Source of the DNA: Aulostomus chinensis | Taxonomy: Eukaryota; Chordata; Actinopteri; Syngnathiformes; Aulostomidae | DNA length: 64,000 nucleotides | Assembly (NCBI GenBank): GCA_037954235.1 | Contig: JBBMOA010000004.1 | Coordinates: 30,596,920-30,660,919, forward strand | Direction: 5' to 3' | Shown here: piece by piece, positions 53,939-63,769 of the stretch | Layout of the letters: every line of letters begins with the position of its first letter | How positions within the stretch are numbered: position 1 is the stretch's first letter | Translations under genes and position numbers: made by a program | The notes under the pieces: model-generated | Databases searched by the model: none | The model's input: only the letters and a program-made list of their open reading frames with translations | What the model was told of the DNA's origin: nothing

Positions 53939-56362
53939 TCATGCGCATGTTGGTGAGTCTTTTGGGAGATCTTTTGTGTTTAGCTCCTCAAATCCTCTTG
54001 CTACTAGCCTTGCTTTTGGAACTATGCCGTCTGGTGTGTCTTTGAGTGTGCACACCCATCTTGTAGAAATACACTTTTGTCCCATGTTTTTTACTTCTTT
54101 GAACACTCCATGTTTCTCCCAGTTAAAGATTTCAGAAAGTTTTGCCAATTCAAATGACACATCCTTTGTAACAAGTACATCATCGTGCTGTCTATCAGAT
54201 GGCTGTTCTACTGTGTCCCACGATTCAATCTGCAGTGTGTCAACCTGTGAAAGGTCAGCTGACCTTTTTGTGCCAGCGAGGCCAGCTGGCTCACTGTACT
54301 CCAGATTATACCAGTTCTTGTTCTTTCCAGTTGTCTTTCCTGCTCGACCTAGCACTTTTGCAGTGTGTGAAATTCCAGTGTCTCTTTCCACATACTTAAT
54401 GAGTTGTCCCGCTTTTAGATTCATACTACAGTCCATTCTTATGATAGGAGGTTGTCGGTTAGATGGATCATTGGCGTGTTCATTGTTGTTGTCATCATCA
54501 GAGCCCCCTGCAGCATTCTCTGTGTCACAGACACCGTCCACATCACTTGATGCAGTATCAGGTACATCTACAACATTGTTCATGTCACGTTCTTCTGCAT
54601 TACGTTCTGTCTGATTTCCTTGGCTGTCACAAGACTTGTCAGTGTACTGATCTTTGGCCTTGCGTAGTCTACATTGATGCACCCGGACATAGGTGCCCCC
54701 ATGTCTGACAAATATTACAACCCCGTCCCGTCCAATTACCACCCCAGGGCCTTTCCATTCATTGCAATCCATTCTTTTGTAGTACACTTTGTCTCCAGTT
54801 TCGTACTGTTCATCTGTGGGGCGAAGCTGTGTGCGCAGAGCTCTCCTGATTCTCTCAGAGCACTCTGCCTCAGTAAACGCTGTCCTTGCTTCATGCAATG
54901 CTGAAATGTGCTGTCCTACCCATTTACTCATGGTAGTGCCCTCCAGGGCAGGCGGTTTATCAATCAGCACAGAAGGTAAGTTCGGGTTTTGCCCAAACAC
55001 TAGCTGGTACGGACTAAATCCATGTACATTGTGCATTGTATTCTTTGCCATCAGGGCCCAATCAAGGGCTGTTTTCCAGTCACATCCATTGCTTTTCTTC
55101 ACCTTTAACAGAGTCTCTGTCAGTGACTGATTATGCCTTTCACATAACCCATTACTGAATGGACTGAAAGCCGCAGTGCTTTTGATTTCAATGTTAAAAT
55201 TCTCTGCCATGTCTCTCATTTCCTCATGATTAAATTTGCCACCATTGTCAAAAAATAATTTGGACGGTGCGCCAAAAACACTCACCCAGGAGTGCATAAA
55301 GTGCTTCACAATTTCACTGGATTTTTTTGTGGTCACAATGCTTCCAGCGCTGAACCTGGTGAAGTGATCAATCATGTGGAGGTACCATACATTTGGTTCT
55401 AGCTCATGTAAATCTAATGCCACAGTTTCATTGTATGTTGAAGCCATTGGTAGACCAACTGCTGGTTTTGGCTTGGGTCTGTTGTACTTGAGACATGTTT
55501 CACAAGTGCTTACAATGTCATTCAGGATAGCAATGCTCTCATCATCATTATTTCCAGCACTAATCAGTAATTTCTTTAGTTTATCAACTGAAGCATGTCC
55601 AAACTGCTTGTGGAGTTTCACCAAGGCTTTGTGTTTCTCATCTTTACTCATATCTGTTAAGGCTAGAACCTCATCAGCTTGGGGTTCATTTTCACAAGTG
55701 GCTGTGCAATCTCTGTCCACTATGCTGACACAGTAGTGTCCTGAGGATGTAATCTCAAGGGGTACTGGTTTCTGAAACATTGTGGCTTTATCATTTTCAA
55801 TGTCAAGCACTGCTTTTGCTCTCTTAAGTGACGCTTTGCTTAGCAGTAGGGGACTGTCCACTGGGACCACCTCAGCCTCTAGGTGGCACTTGGTTTGGCC
55901 TTTCTTAGCTGGGACTTTTACTTTTTTTGTAGAATGAACAACTTGTCCATCACCAAACTTAAAAGCTCTTCTGCTCTGTATGTTTTCCATTTTTCTTTTT
56001 TCACTTTCCTTCAATGTGTGAATGTAATTGTCCAACCATTTTTCACCACAGACTGTTCTGGTGCATGCAGTGTCAATTACAGCTGCACCTAAAGCCTCTA
56101 CCATGAAAATTTCTGCATCAGATACTGACTCTTTAGAAAACAAAGTAACATGGCATTCTTCAATTGGTTCTTCCTCAACATTTTCCTCTGTCAGTTTTAC
56201 ATGTTCAGCTTTGTGTGGGCAGACTTTCACCCAGTGAAACGTACTCTGACAAATAGCACATTTTGTTCTTCTGCCGTACCTGTTAAGTGGGTTTGAGCCG
56301 GCCAATGGCGCCCTCCCCATGGTTGTTTTGGGAACTGTTTTTTGAACGAAATGTGTTCCCAT
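53939..56362 (-). CDS. pol: Copia pol N-terminal polyprotein, copy 2 (807 aa)
   Basis: Domains in order: zinc knuckle C35-C38-H43-C48; aspartic protease with VIDTACT, the catalytic Asp at about residue 97; GAG-pre-integrase zinc region at about 245-310 with HKQFGH and CETC; integrase core at about 315-440 with LDLHELEP, FFDNGGKF and NGLCERHN; an acidic linker; and the start of RVT_2 with RWVCTLK and KARLVARGFEE at about 765-795. The frame ends early through a one-base shift near 53937, before the reverse-transcriptase catalytic residues. It starts inside gag and lies +1 to it with an 80-base overlap, as in copy 1. Expression would therefore need a frameshift, or both copies inherited the same break. 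Confidence 0.92.
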   Translation of the reverse strand: MGTHFVQKTVPKTTMGRAPLAGSNPLNRYGRRTKCAICQSTFHWVKVCPHKAEHVKLTEENVEEEPIEECHVTLFSKESVSDAEIFMVEALGAAVIDTACTRTVCGEKWLDNYIHTLKESEKRKMENIQSRRAFKFGDGQVVHSTKKVKVPAKKGQTKCHLEAEVVPVDSPLLLSKASLKRAKAVLDIENDKATMFQKPVPLEITSSGHYCVSIVDRDCTATCENEPQADEVLALTDMSKDEKHKALVKLHKQFGHASVDKLKKLLISAGNNDDESIAILNDIVSTCETCLKYNRPKPKPAVGLPMASTYNETVALDLHELEPNVWYLHMIDHFTRFSAGSIVTTKKSSEIVKHFMHSWVSVFGAPSKLFFDNGGKFNHEEMRDMAENFNIEIKSTAAFSPFSNGLCERHNQSLTETLLKVKKSNGCDWKTALDWALMAKNTMHNVHGFSPYQLVFGQNPNLPSVLIDKPPALEGTTMSKWVGQHISALHEARTAFTEAECSERIRRALRTQLRPTDEQYETGDKVYYKRMDCNEWKGPGVVIGRDGVVIFVRHGGTYVRVHQCRLRKAKDQYTDKSCDSQGNQTERNAEERDMNNVVDVPDTASSDVDGVCDTENAAGGSDDDNNNEHANDPSNRQPPIIRMDCSMNLKAGQLIKYVERDTGISHTAKVLGRAGKTTGKNKNWYNLEYSEPAGLAGTKRSADLSQVDTLQIESWDTVEQPSDRQHDDVLVTKDVSFELAKLSEIFNWEKHGVFKEVKNMGQKCISTRWVCTLKDTPDGIVPKARLVARGFEELNTKDLPKDSPTCA

Positions 56363-56954
56363 TTCTCCGTTGATCTACAAAGAAAGCAGCGTCGGCATCC
56401 TCACGTACACGAATACCCGCGCTGCCGAAGGATGACACGGTTTTGTCTCCAAAAATCCTTTTTAGAGCTGACTTCATGTTTGCAAATGTAAGTGTTGAAC
56501 ATGCTGTAAGAGCAAGCTGTTTATCTTTCACATCGAGACTAGCAGTGTCCAACAACTTGAATGCCAAAACAGCGTCTGGAAGAGCCATGTCAAATTTGCT
56601 TATTTTATTGTACCTCTGTTCAAACTGAACGACGTAATCCACCATGGAAACGTCATTTTCTCTCCGAATCTTGTCAAAATCTGTGTATGCGTCATAAGCG
56701 CGGTCCCTTTCTTCTTTTAGGAACACATTATCCAAGGCTTCTAGAAGTTTCTTCATTCCATCATCTTTGTTCAAATCGCCTGCAGGTATTTCCAAAGCTG
56801 TATCTCTCGCTCGTCCCGTCATCAATAGGGCAACAGCCAAAGCTTGTTTTTTCTTGTCCAAATCAGTAACAAGTGCCCACATTTCAACTTCATTTTTCCA
56901 GCTCTCGTATGACTTCTTTTCTTCAAACGCAGGTGGGACTCTGTAGTTAACCAT
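56283..56954 (-). CDS. gag: Copia Gag, copy 2 (223 aa)
   Basis: Nearly identical to the copy-1 Gag at 41-712. It forms the particle capsid in this element class. The frame ends two codons beyond the point where pol already encodes the zinc knuckle lead-in (GSNPLNRYGRR), so the nucleocapsid zinc knuckle is not in this protein. The start codon lies within the primer-binding site. Confidence 0.9.
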   Translation of the reverse strand: MVNYRVPPAFEEKKSYESWKNEVEMWALVTDLDKKKQALAVALLMTGRARDTALEIPAGDLNKDDGMKKLLEALDNVFLKEERDRAYDAYTDFDKIRRENDVSMVDYVVQFEQRYNKISKFDMALPDAVLAFKLLDTASLDVKDKQLALTACSTLTFANMKSALKRIFGDKTVSSFGSAGIRVREDADAAFFVDQRRNGNTFRSKNSSQNNHGEGAIGRLKPT

Positions 56955-56966
56955 CCTCTGCTACCA
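56949..56966 (-). other. Copia primer-binding site, copy 2
   Basis: The same 18-base complement of initiator-Met tRNA as at 29-46, separated from the LTR by one base. Confidence 0.87.
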
Positions 56967-56967
56967 T

Positions 56968-57194
56968 TGATAACTCAGTAACAACAACCTTCTTCTTTGT
57001 ATTAATATATTTACTTGGTAGAATTGCAGGCGAAACAATAACACGCTGTGGCAACGGCCGTTCACATAACAGACTGCCGGGTAGAGCCCGCGCATACCGC
57101 AATACAGGTTGGGTAGTACCGTAAATGCACTAACATAGTAGTGGAACTGTGGGTAAAAAAAAATATATGGCAGTACATGAACAAAACCTTTACA
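56968..57194 (-). repeat. Copia copy 2, 5' LTR
   Basis: 227 bp, with TG...CA ends on the plus strand (TGATAACTCAG to CTTTACA). Confidence 0.9.
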
Positions 57195-57275
57195 CGAGCC
57201 AAGACTCAAACCCAGAACCTTCTTGCTGTGAGGCCACAGTGCTAACCACTGCACCATCATGCCGCCGTGGTCTCA
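57195..57275 (-). mobile_element. SINE head, truncated
   Basis: The minus strand has CATGATGGTGCAGTGGTTAG and GGGTTTGAGTCTTGGC (A and B boxes). The body is cut off where the Copia LTR begins, so the Copia element may have inserted into this SINE or joined it by rearrangement. The other half is not at 52313. Confidence 0.7.
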
Positions 57276-58923
57276 TATACTTTTCTCAATTGTGTTTCTG
57301 TCATGTCCTCCTGAGATCAAAGACAGAATTCTAGGTACTGTCAAAGCCCTGATGACATCATCAGGAATTCTGACTTTGATCTGGAGACTCTTGCTTTAAC
57401 CTGAATTTGATCTGACTAAAGTTTTAGTTTAGGTTGCATGATACCGACCACCTCATTTCTCCTGATGGACTGGTGACCTGTCCAGGGTGAACCCTGCCTC
57501 TTGCCCAATGTCACCTGGGATCGCCCCCCCCCCCCCCCGTGACCCTTAAAGGATAAGAATAGAAAGTGGATGGAGGGATGGACTTAACACTAAAATCAGC
57601 TGATATGATCCACATTCTAATTCTTCCTTTCCCTCTTTAGGAGTCAATGAGAATAGTAGTGAATATAATAATGTGTATACAACCTTGTAGTATCTTTCCA
57701 AAGATTTTAGTATTTCATCTTGTTTCTACTTGTAGTTTTATTGTCTGGATCTTTTCTTTTTATATCCTGCTGTCTGCTCTTTGCTTTTGGAGTTTTCTTC
57801 CTTCAACAACTACCAAGCCTCCTGGGTACTGTAGGAAACATGGTCAAGTTCTTCTTACTTTTGCAGTAACGTCCTGCTCACATTGGTCTGTCTTCATTTT
57901 GACTCCTCCCACTGCCACAATGACCAGCCTTTATACACTTGGTGACTGGGGTCCTGGTTGCTGCAGGCCTCAACACCAGCCTGTGGTTGTGAGCAGGGCA
58001 GAACAGAACTGACAGTATCTCACATGCAGGACCTGGGTCAGTGCCTGGTGCCAGCTGGGGCACCGCTTTAACCTGGACGCCCTGGAAGATCTTCTCCTGG
58101 AACTCGCCTTTTTGGTTCCATCAAGGCCTGTGAGGATGGTGAAGAGTGATCCACCACCAGGCAGCACAGTCAGCAGCAGCCATTTTGTTCCACTAGAATC
58201 AAGTATGATAGTGAAAGACTGGTGAGTACTTGCTAACTAACACTTCCTGTTTTTATTGCTATTCTTCCATGAATGTGCTCATGTTGGTTTGTTCCCAACC
58301 ACAGTTTCAAAGCCATGATGTCATCTTTCATTAACAGTCAGACTTATTTTTTCTCTATTTGGACAAATAAGGTTTCAACTAACACGGCTGGCCAACGTCC
58401 TGGAGTTAATTCAGCCTGTAGAACCAGGTGCTGGTTCCTTCTTTTACCAGGCAGGAACAGGCAGCAGATCCAAGATCAGTAGGTGAAGATGTCTTCTTTG
58501 ACTGGAAGGAGGAAAAAGAGCAGGAGAGCTGGTCAGAGACAAAGACAGATAATGAAGAAGGACTGCTGTATTCCGCTAGCACATGCTAGTCACAGTCAGA
58601 GATAATGAGTCTCAGCAGGTAAAGATTCATCACTGATTTCAGAAGATAATTGGACGTTCACTGGAAGACTATGAATGTTTGTGGGTCAGAAGTGAAAAGA
58701 GTACAAGTGCACCTGTTGTGTGTGATGGGGCACCAACATGCAAGAAGTTTTCATACATTTTGAGCGAAAAAGCGTGAATCTTCAAGTAAAGAATTAAAAT
58801 TATTTAAGTAACAATGAGGTCTCTGAAATAAAACAAAAGGGACAACTGACTACCTCACCATTTCCACCCCTCTTTAACAGATTCACATTTCAAAACAATC
58901 AGGTTTATTTTGTTCCCTTCTTT

Positions 58924-58985
58924 TAGCAGAGGATGGTTTTGATCCATCAACCTCTGGGTTCTGAGCCCAGCACGCTGCCTCTGTA
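58924..58985 (-). pseudogene. Initiator-Met-like tRNA fragment with CAG anticodon, second copy
   Basis: Inverted partner of 34096-34155, with the same CCCAGAA loop and the same repeat-D fusion at the 5' side. Its 3' end (CCTCTGCTA) matches initiator tRNA exactly, whereas the other copy reads CTCTACTA. Confidence 0.75.
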
Positions 58986-59367
58986 AATCCATATTTTGGG
59001 TTCTGGCCTTTTCTGCTTTTCATTTTGTGTTTGTATTGAAGTTCTATTGCTGAAAAAAATACTTTTTTGCCTTTTTAAACACACACACACACACTCCCAG
59101 TGACTAACCCATATTTTCATCACTTAAACCACCACTGGAGTATTGAAAGAGATTCCACATGTTGGTCAACCAGAGAAGCTTCACCTGGTGACGCTCATCC
59201 AACCATGCATGAAGGTCAAGCTGCATTATCTGCTGTGCTCATTAGCAGGGGAATTAGCTGAAATGGTCAGTATCAGTAACAGGGTGACACTTTATCACAG
59301 CAGTGGACAAACATCAGCATTCATCACACAGCAGCTCCTCTGATCAACAGAACAAGCTGAAGTATTC

Positions 59368-59440
59368 TGGAGAATGAGGGCATGGATCCCTCTACCTCTC
59401 ACATGCTAAGCTAGCACTCTACCATTGGAGCTAATTCCCC
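59368..59440 (-). tRNA. tRNA-Ala(AGC)
   Basis: Inverted partner of 33641-33713 with the same sequence through the tRNA, including the ATCCATG T loop. No T-run terminator follows closely. Confidence 0.82.
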
Positions 59441-59496
59441 TGCTAATGAGCACCGCAAATAATGCAGCTTGACCTTCAGATTTGAGGGAAGAAAAC

Positions 59497-59880
59497 CTTG
59501 AAACATTCATTCATCTTCTTCCACTTATTCCTGTTCAGGGTCGTGGGGAGCTGGAGCCTATCGCAGTGTCTACGGGCAAGAGGTGGGGTTCACCCTGGAC
59601 CGGTCACCAGTCCATCACAGGGCCAACATACAGGGACAAACAACCATTCACACTCACATTCATACCTACAGTCAATTTAGAGAATCCATTTAGCCTTGTC
59701 ACCAAATTGCATGTCTTTAGACTGTGGGAAGAAGCCAGAGTACCAGAGAAAACCTACACAGGCACGGGGAGAACATGCAAACTCCACACAAGAGGATATT
59801 GCGCCTGAGCCAGTACTCCAGCCCAGAACCTTCTTGCTGTGAGGCCACAGTGCTAACCACTGCACCACCCTGCAGCCCAT
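59497..59880 (-). mobile_element. tRNA-derived SINE, full length (inverted copy)
   Basis: Partner of 33203-33577. It shares the same junction to GGCTGCAGGGTGG at the head. Confidence 0.85.
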
Positions 59881-59964
59881 TTTTAAGAGCTGAACTAAAA
59901 ATTAGTTGCAGAGTGACGACAAACATGGAGAAATCCTCCTCTTCATTTCTCAGTCAAAACGACT

Positions 59965-59965
<1 letters not shown>

Positions 59966-60008
<43 letters not shown>
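59966..60008 (+). repeat. (CA)n microsatellite
   Basis: About 21 CA units. Confidence 0.95.
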
Positions 60009-60010
<2 letters not shown>

Positions 60011-60107
60011 TAGTATGTGTTTGTGAGGAGATTAAAAAAAATCTACTGTGCTTCAATGAAGATTAATTGTTGAATATCAATCCTCTACTCATGTGCATGG
60101 GAGTGTA

Positions 60108-60189
60108 GTTGTTGTGGCCGAGTGGTTAAGGCGATGGACTAGAAATCCATTGGGGTCTCCCTGCGCAGGTTCGAGACTGCTGTTCCAGA
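60108..60189 (+). pseudogene. tRNA-Ser(AGA) pseudogene
   Basis: Partner of the gene at 13364-13445. The 5' half, the anticodon loop CTAGAAA and the B box start GGTTCGAG are good. After the T loop the sequence diverges (ACTGCTGTTCCAG), so the T stem and 3' acceptor strand cannot pair with GTTGTTG. Confidence 0.78.
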
Positions 60190-60470
60190 GGAGAAAACAT
60201 CTGCTCCTACTGTAGGTCCATGTGTCAAAGGTTTTCTTTCAAGGGCTGTAGCAGCTGATGATGCGGGAGAGAGAGAGGATTGGTAGCTTGTTGTCTTGTC
60301 TCAACCATTCTGGTGTTGACCAAAATCTTTGTTGATACTCCAGTGGTGGTGAAGGTGATGGAAATGTTCCAAGTGGGACGGTTCCATGTTCAACCAGTTT
60401 CATCTGAAACTGAGGTGGAGCTTAGGGTTAAGTAGGAATTGGTTTGGTTTAGTCCCTGGGAATGTCAGTT

Positions 60471-60471
<1 letters not shown>

Positions 60472-60527
<56 letters not shown>
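60472..60527 (+). repeat. (TG)n microsatellite
   Basis: About 27 TG units. Confidence 0.95.
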
Positions 60528-60639
60528 ACATGCAGACTTTCCCTTGTGTCAGCTGATTTGGTTTGGAATCCATCTTAGTCATGACATTTTGAGAAAATTC
60601 TATCATGTCGTTGGAGTTATTTTGATTTACAACACTGGA

Positions 60640-61195
60640 AAAAAATCACCTCCCCTCCAAAAACCCTCCTCTTCAACTTTGTACCCAAATTGTCTCCTCA
60701 TCAGGCACCACAGGATCCAGTAGGTTCAGTTAAAGCAAGTCATTAGAGATTTAAAAAATGTCCATCAAACACAAAATAAGGCTTCAAATAGGTTTCCAAT
60801 TTTATTTCATGTTGACACATTTTGTCCATTTGAAATCAGGACTGCTCCCAGATCGTCTCCATGACCTCATCCCAGCACCAGAGTACCGCCCAAGTTCATC
60901 AACGACAGTAAACATGAGCAGGTCTAGGTTCACCTCCATCTTTGGAGGTTGTTGAATTTCCTCCTGAGCACCGTCAGGCTGTTTCCTTACTTTGCTGTGA
61001 CACAACAGCAGACAGCAACAAGGACTGCTGCAGTGCACTTGGTAATTGGATGCACTGAAGTCATCCATTCATGTCAGTGATGTCACTTGGCAGGACTGTC
61101 ATTGCCGTCTCATTCTAGAAAAGAATCCAGACTCCACATGTGGCTCCCATGATAACTGATGGACCTCTGGTTGGAGGCTGGACGATGATGTTTGG
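60640..61195 (-). repeat. Repeats F, G and E, right copies
   Basis: Bases 60640-60830 match repeat F (13020-13160) inverted, 60889-61040 match 32853-33000 inverted, and 61045-61195 match 10680-10830 directly. Pieces from three places meet here within 550 bases. Confidence 0.75.
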
Positions 61196-61361
61196 TCTGG
61201 GGTGGTTAAGATTGTGGGGGCTGTTTCAGTTCTAGTGCTGAAGGCTTTCACCATGACAGTCAGACTCTCATCTGTCCTTCATGTTCCCTCAAATGTGCAG
61301 TGTGGACCTCACACACTGAAATTTAGCCTGAAAACTCTTCATGAAAAGCAGGAGACTCAGA

Positions 61362-61435
61362 GTCTCTGTGGCTCAATCGGTCAGCGCGCTCGGCTGTTAA
61401 CAGAGAGGCTGGTGGTTCGAGCCCACCCAGGGATG
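61362..61435 (+). tRNA. tRNA-Asn(GTT)
   Basis: A 74-base cloverleaf: GTCTCTGTGGCTCAATCGG, anticodon loop CTGTTAA (GTT), and a perfect B box GGTTCGAGCCC. The acceptor stem pairs (GTCTCTG with CAGGGAT, two G-T pairs). One anticodon-stem mismatch (G30 with A40) is the only fault seen. The 3' flank is repeat K. Confidence 0.87.
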
Positions 61436-61620
61436 ATGAACAAGCTCTGCCTAGGACTCTGTTGATCAGCTGCTGAGTTGCTACTTGATGTCCACATTGG
61501 TCTGTTTCATCCTGAGTAGTTTGATCATAACAGAGTCGTTGCATCAATGATCTGAATGTGGACGGACAGATTGACCCTCCCCAGCAGACGCATGTGACAG
61601 ACCTCTTGATGAGACACTTA
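61425..61620 (+). repeat. Repeat K, right copy
   Basis: Inverted copy of 39930-40110, starting in the last bases of tRNA-Asn. Confidence 0.75.
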
Positions 61621-61861
61621 AAGTAAAGCCAGATTCTGCCAGTCCCACTGACATATTTCAATTATACATGTTCAGAGATGATTTTGTTTTCCTGAATACA
61701 TTTATTATTTTCTGATCACCTTGTGGATTTTTCATCATTCTCCTCATTACCATACTTTAGGTTGCAGTATGTACACCTTAGTTAGTCTTGGGTTTCAGAA
61801 ATCATACAGCATACAAATAATAGCAGGTTGAAACATATTTATTTAAAAGAATTTAACATGG

Positions 61862-61905
<44 letters not shown>

Positions 61906-62359
61906 CCTGTCTTTGGTATAAAATTGTCTGTCATGTTCTCTCACATTGCACAACAACAAAACAAACAAAGACGGCCATGTCCAGTGTGGTCCTGGATATG
62001 ACGACTGGACTGCAGGGTCCCAGTATCACTGTGACAATTCTTTTACCAGCTATGACCTTGGACAAGAACTTCTCAGGAGGAAACTTATCATGGTGGCACA
62101 GTGAAGAAAACTAGACCTGAGCTGCCTGCTGAAATCTTGCAGGTGAAGGACAGAGCTCCACCTCTTTGACAGACACCACCACTGTTGGCTCATGTTGTCA
62201 AAAAAAAGTGTCAGTTTTTGACACACACGCATCTAAACACACAAACATACACATGCATGTTCTTGCACACAGAGACTTTTCCTCTGTTTTTGTTTTTTCC
62301 TTGTTGTGAACCAGTAGTTGGTTTCTGTTGGTTTGATTTGCTTGACTGGTTTTTGTTTG
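61621..62359. other. No gene recognised
   Basis: Intergenic sequence containing the (CA)n tract at 61864-61904. No supported exon. Confidence 0.5.
61864..61904 (+). repeat. (CA)n microsatellite
   Basis: About 20 CA units. Confidence 0.95.
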
Positions 62360-62538
62360 TTTGACCTTGCAAATCCATATTTTGGGCTCTGGCTTGTTCT
62401 GCTTATCATTTTATGTTTGTATTAAAGTTCTGTTGCTGAAAAAAAGACTTCTTTCCCTTTTTCTTGAAGTAAATATATGAGGGTCAAAACTGACCCATAA
62501 CACCATGGATGTTACAAAAGTTAATAATATTAAAATGA
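62360..62538 (-). repeat. Repeat D, third copy, first half
   Basis: Inverted match to 9780-9925 and 40720-40880. The repeat is split by the insertion at 62539-63769 and resumes at 63770. Confidence 0.8.
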
Positions 62539-63769
62539 GGAAGATGAGAGTATGATTGTTTTGTCCGGGGGTGGCGGTCCTGGGCGTGCGTGCCTTTGAC
62601 TCACCCCGGCGGGTGGGCTGGGCCTCTCCGGGGAGTGGGGGGTCCCGGCTGGCTGGCTGGTGGTGCCCTATAGCCTGAAGCCCTCCTGCTCTGGGGGGAG
62701 GGGGAGAACAGGGGATGAGTAGAGGGGATGGGGATCGAGGGTTGGGGGGGGGGGGTAACTCTGTTCGGGGGCGGTGGGCCTGGTCGTTGTGGTGGGCTGT
62801 GGCTGCCCCGCCTGGGTGTGGGGTGTGGGTGAGTGTCGGCCTCGCCGCTGGCGGACCCCTTGGGGGGCTCTGGTCGGGTCTTGGGTCGGAGGGGCCCTGT
62901 GCCCCTGGGCTCTGCTCATGCTGTGGGGGGGGGGGGGGGAGTGCCCGGCAGGACCGGGGTCATCTCTGCCCCGTCTCTCTGTGGGTTACTTCTGGGTGGG
63001 GGTTGCTGCTCCTATGCTTTCCTATGGGTCCTGGCATGGGTTGGGCCTGTGGCTTTTTCCTGGGGGAGGGGTGGCCTGGGGCTCCCCGTGTCCTGGAGGT
63101 TTCGGGGTGCTCTGGTGACCTGGTCCTGACCTACCTGCCATCCTGGACTGGGGGTGCGATGTCCTGGCCCCCCACATCAGCTACAGCCAGCTACGCACAG
63201 CATCCAAGACAAACCGTAGCACACACACAGACACATACACACGCGTATACACACATACACGCATGGAGCGCAAAACTGACCCATAAACACACACTCAGAC
63301 ATTTATCTTAAAATTATATTAAACCAAATGGTAAGCCTGCACCAGAAATTCTGCAACCATTGTTTTTTTTTTTTCCTTTCTTTTGTTGTTGTTACTTTTT
63401 CTTTGTTTGTTTATTTGCTTTTTTGTTTGTTTTTTTCTTTGTTTGTTTTTGTGTTTTTGTTGTTGTTGTTGTTGTTTTCTGCTATTGCTGTTGTTTTTTT
63501 TGTCTCCCCCCTCCTCCTTGTCTTCACTGTCCTGTCCCTGTTCTCTCTTCCTGTCCACTCCTGAGCCTCAGTCCGGTAGCTTCATCAGTGAACCAATACC
63601 ATTCCTTATAAAATTAAACATAAATGGTGATAGGAGGAGTTTATCATATTCCTCCTATGCAGAATAAAACTGCTTCAGTACAACAATGCACCAGGAACAC
63701 TGATGCTGCTTGCCTCAGCTACTGAACAGGACAGGTAAAAAATAAATAAATAAATAAATAAATAAATAG
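62539..63769 (+). mobile_element. G-rich retroposon-like insertion with 11-bp target duplication
   Basis: About 1.2 kb with an extremely G-rich plus strand from 62570 to 63170, a CA-rich part, T-rich and GTT repeats near 63360-63510, and an (AAAT)n tail at 63736-63768. TATTAAAATGA occurs at both edges (62528-62538 and 63770-63780) but only once in the uninterrupted repeat D at about 9775-9800. That is direct evidence of insertion. The A-rich tail and duplication point to a LINE-mediated mechanism. The long frames (for example 62715-63311) have no recognisable domain. Confidence 0.8.

Larger units (their letters stand above)
52314..57194 (-). mobile_element. Ty1/Copia LTR retrotransposon copy 2, full length but defective
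   Basis: Two 227-bp LTRs (52314-52540 and 56968-57194) flank one element with primer-binding site, gag, zinc knuckle, protease, integrase, reverse transcriptase, RNase H and polypurine tract. Pol carries frameshifts at about 53937 and about 52850 and stops at about 53342 and about 52770, so it is inactive as it stands. The LTRs differ at about eight positions. The flanking 5-mers (CTGAG left, CGAGC right) do not give a convincing target duplication. Confidence 0.93.
57290..59880 (-). repeat. Segmental duplication block C, right copy (inverted)
   Basis: Inverted copy of 33203-35720 over its whole length. It includes a SINE-tail piece with a C-run at about 57461-57580, the initiator-Met-like fragment, tRNA-Ala and the complete SINE. 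Confidence 0.9.

Noticed and set aside
62715..63667. Long plus-strand frames over the G-rich and T-rich insertion
   Set aside because: Overlapping open frames in several phases reflect base composition (G-runs, GTT repeats). No domain is visible.
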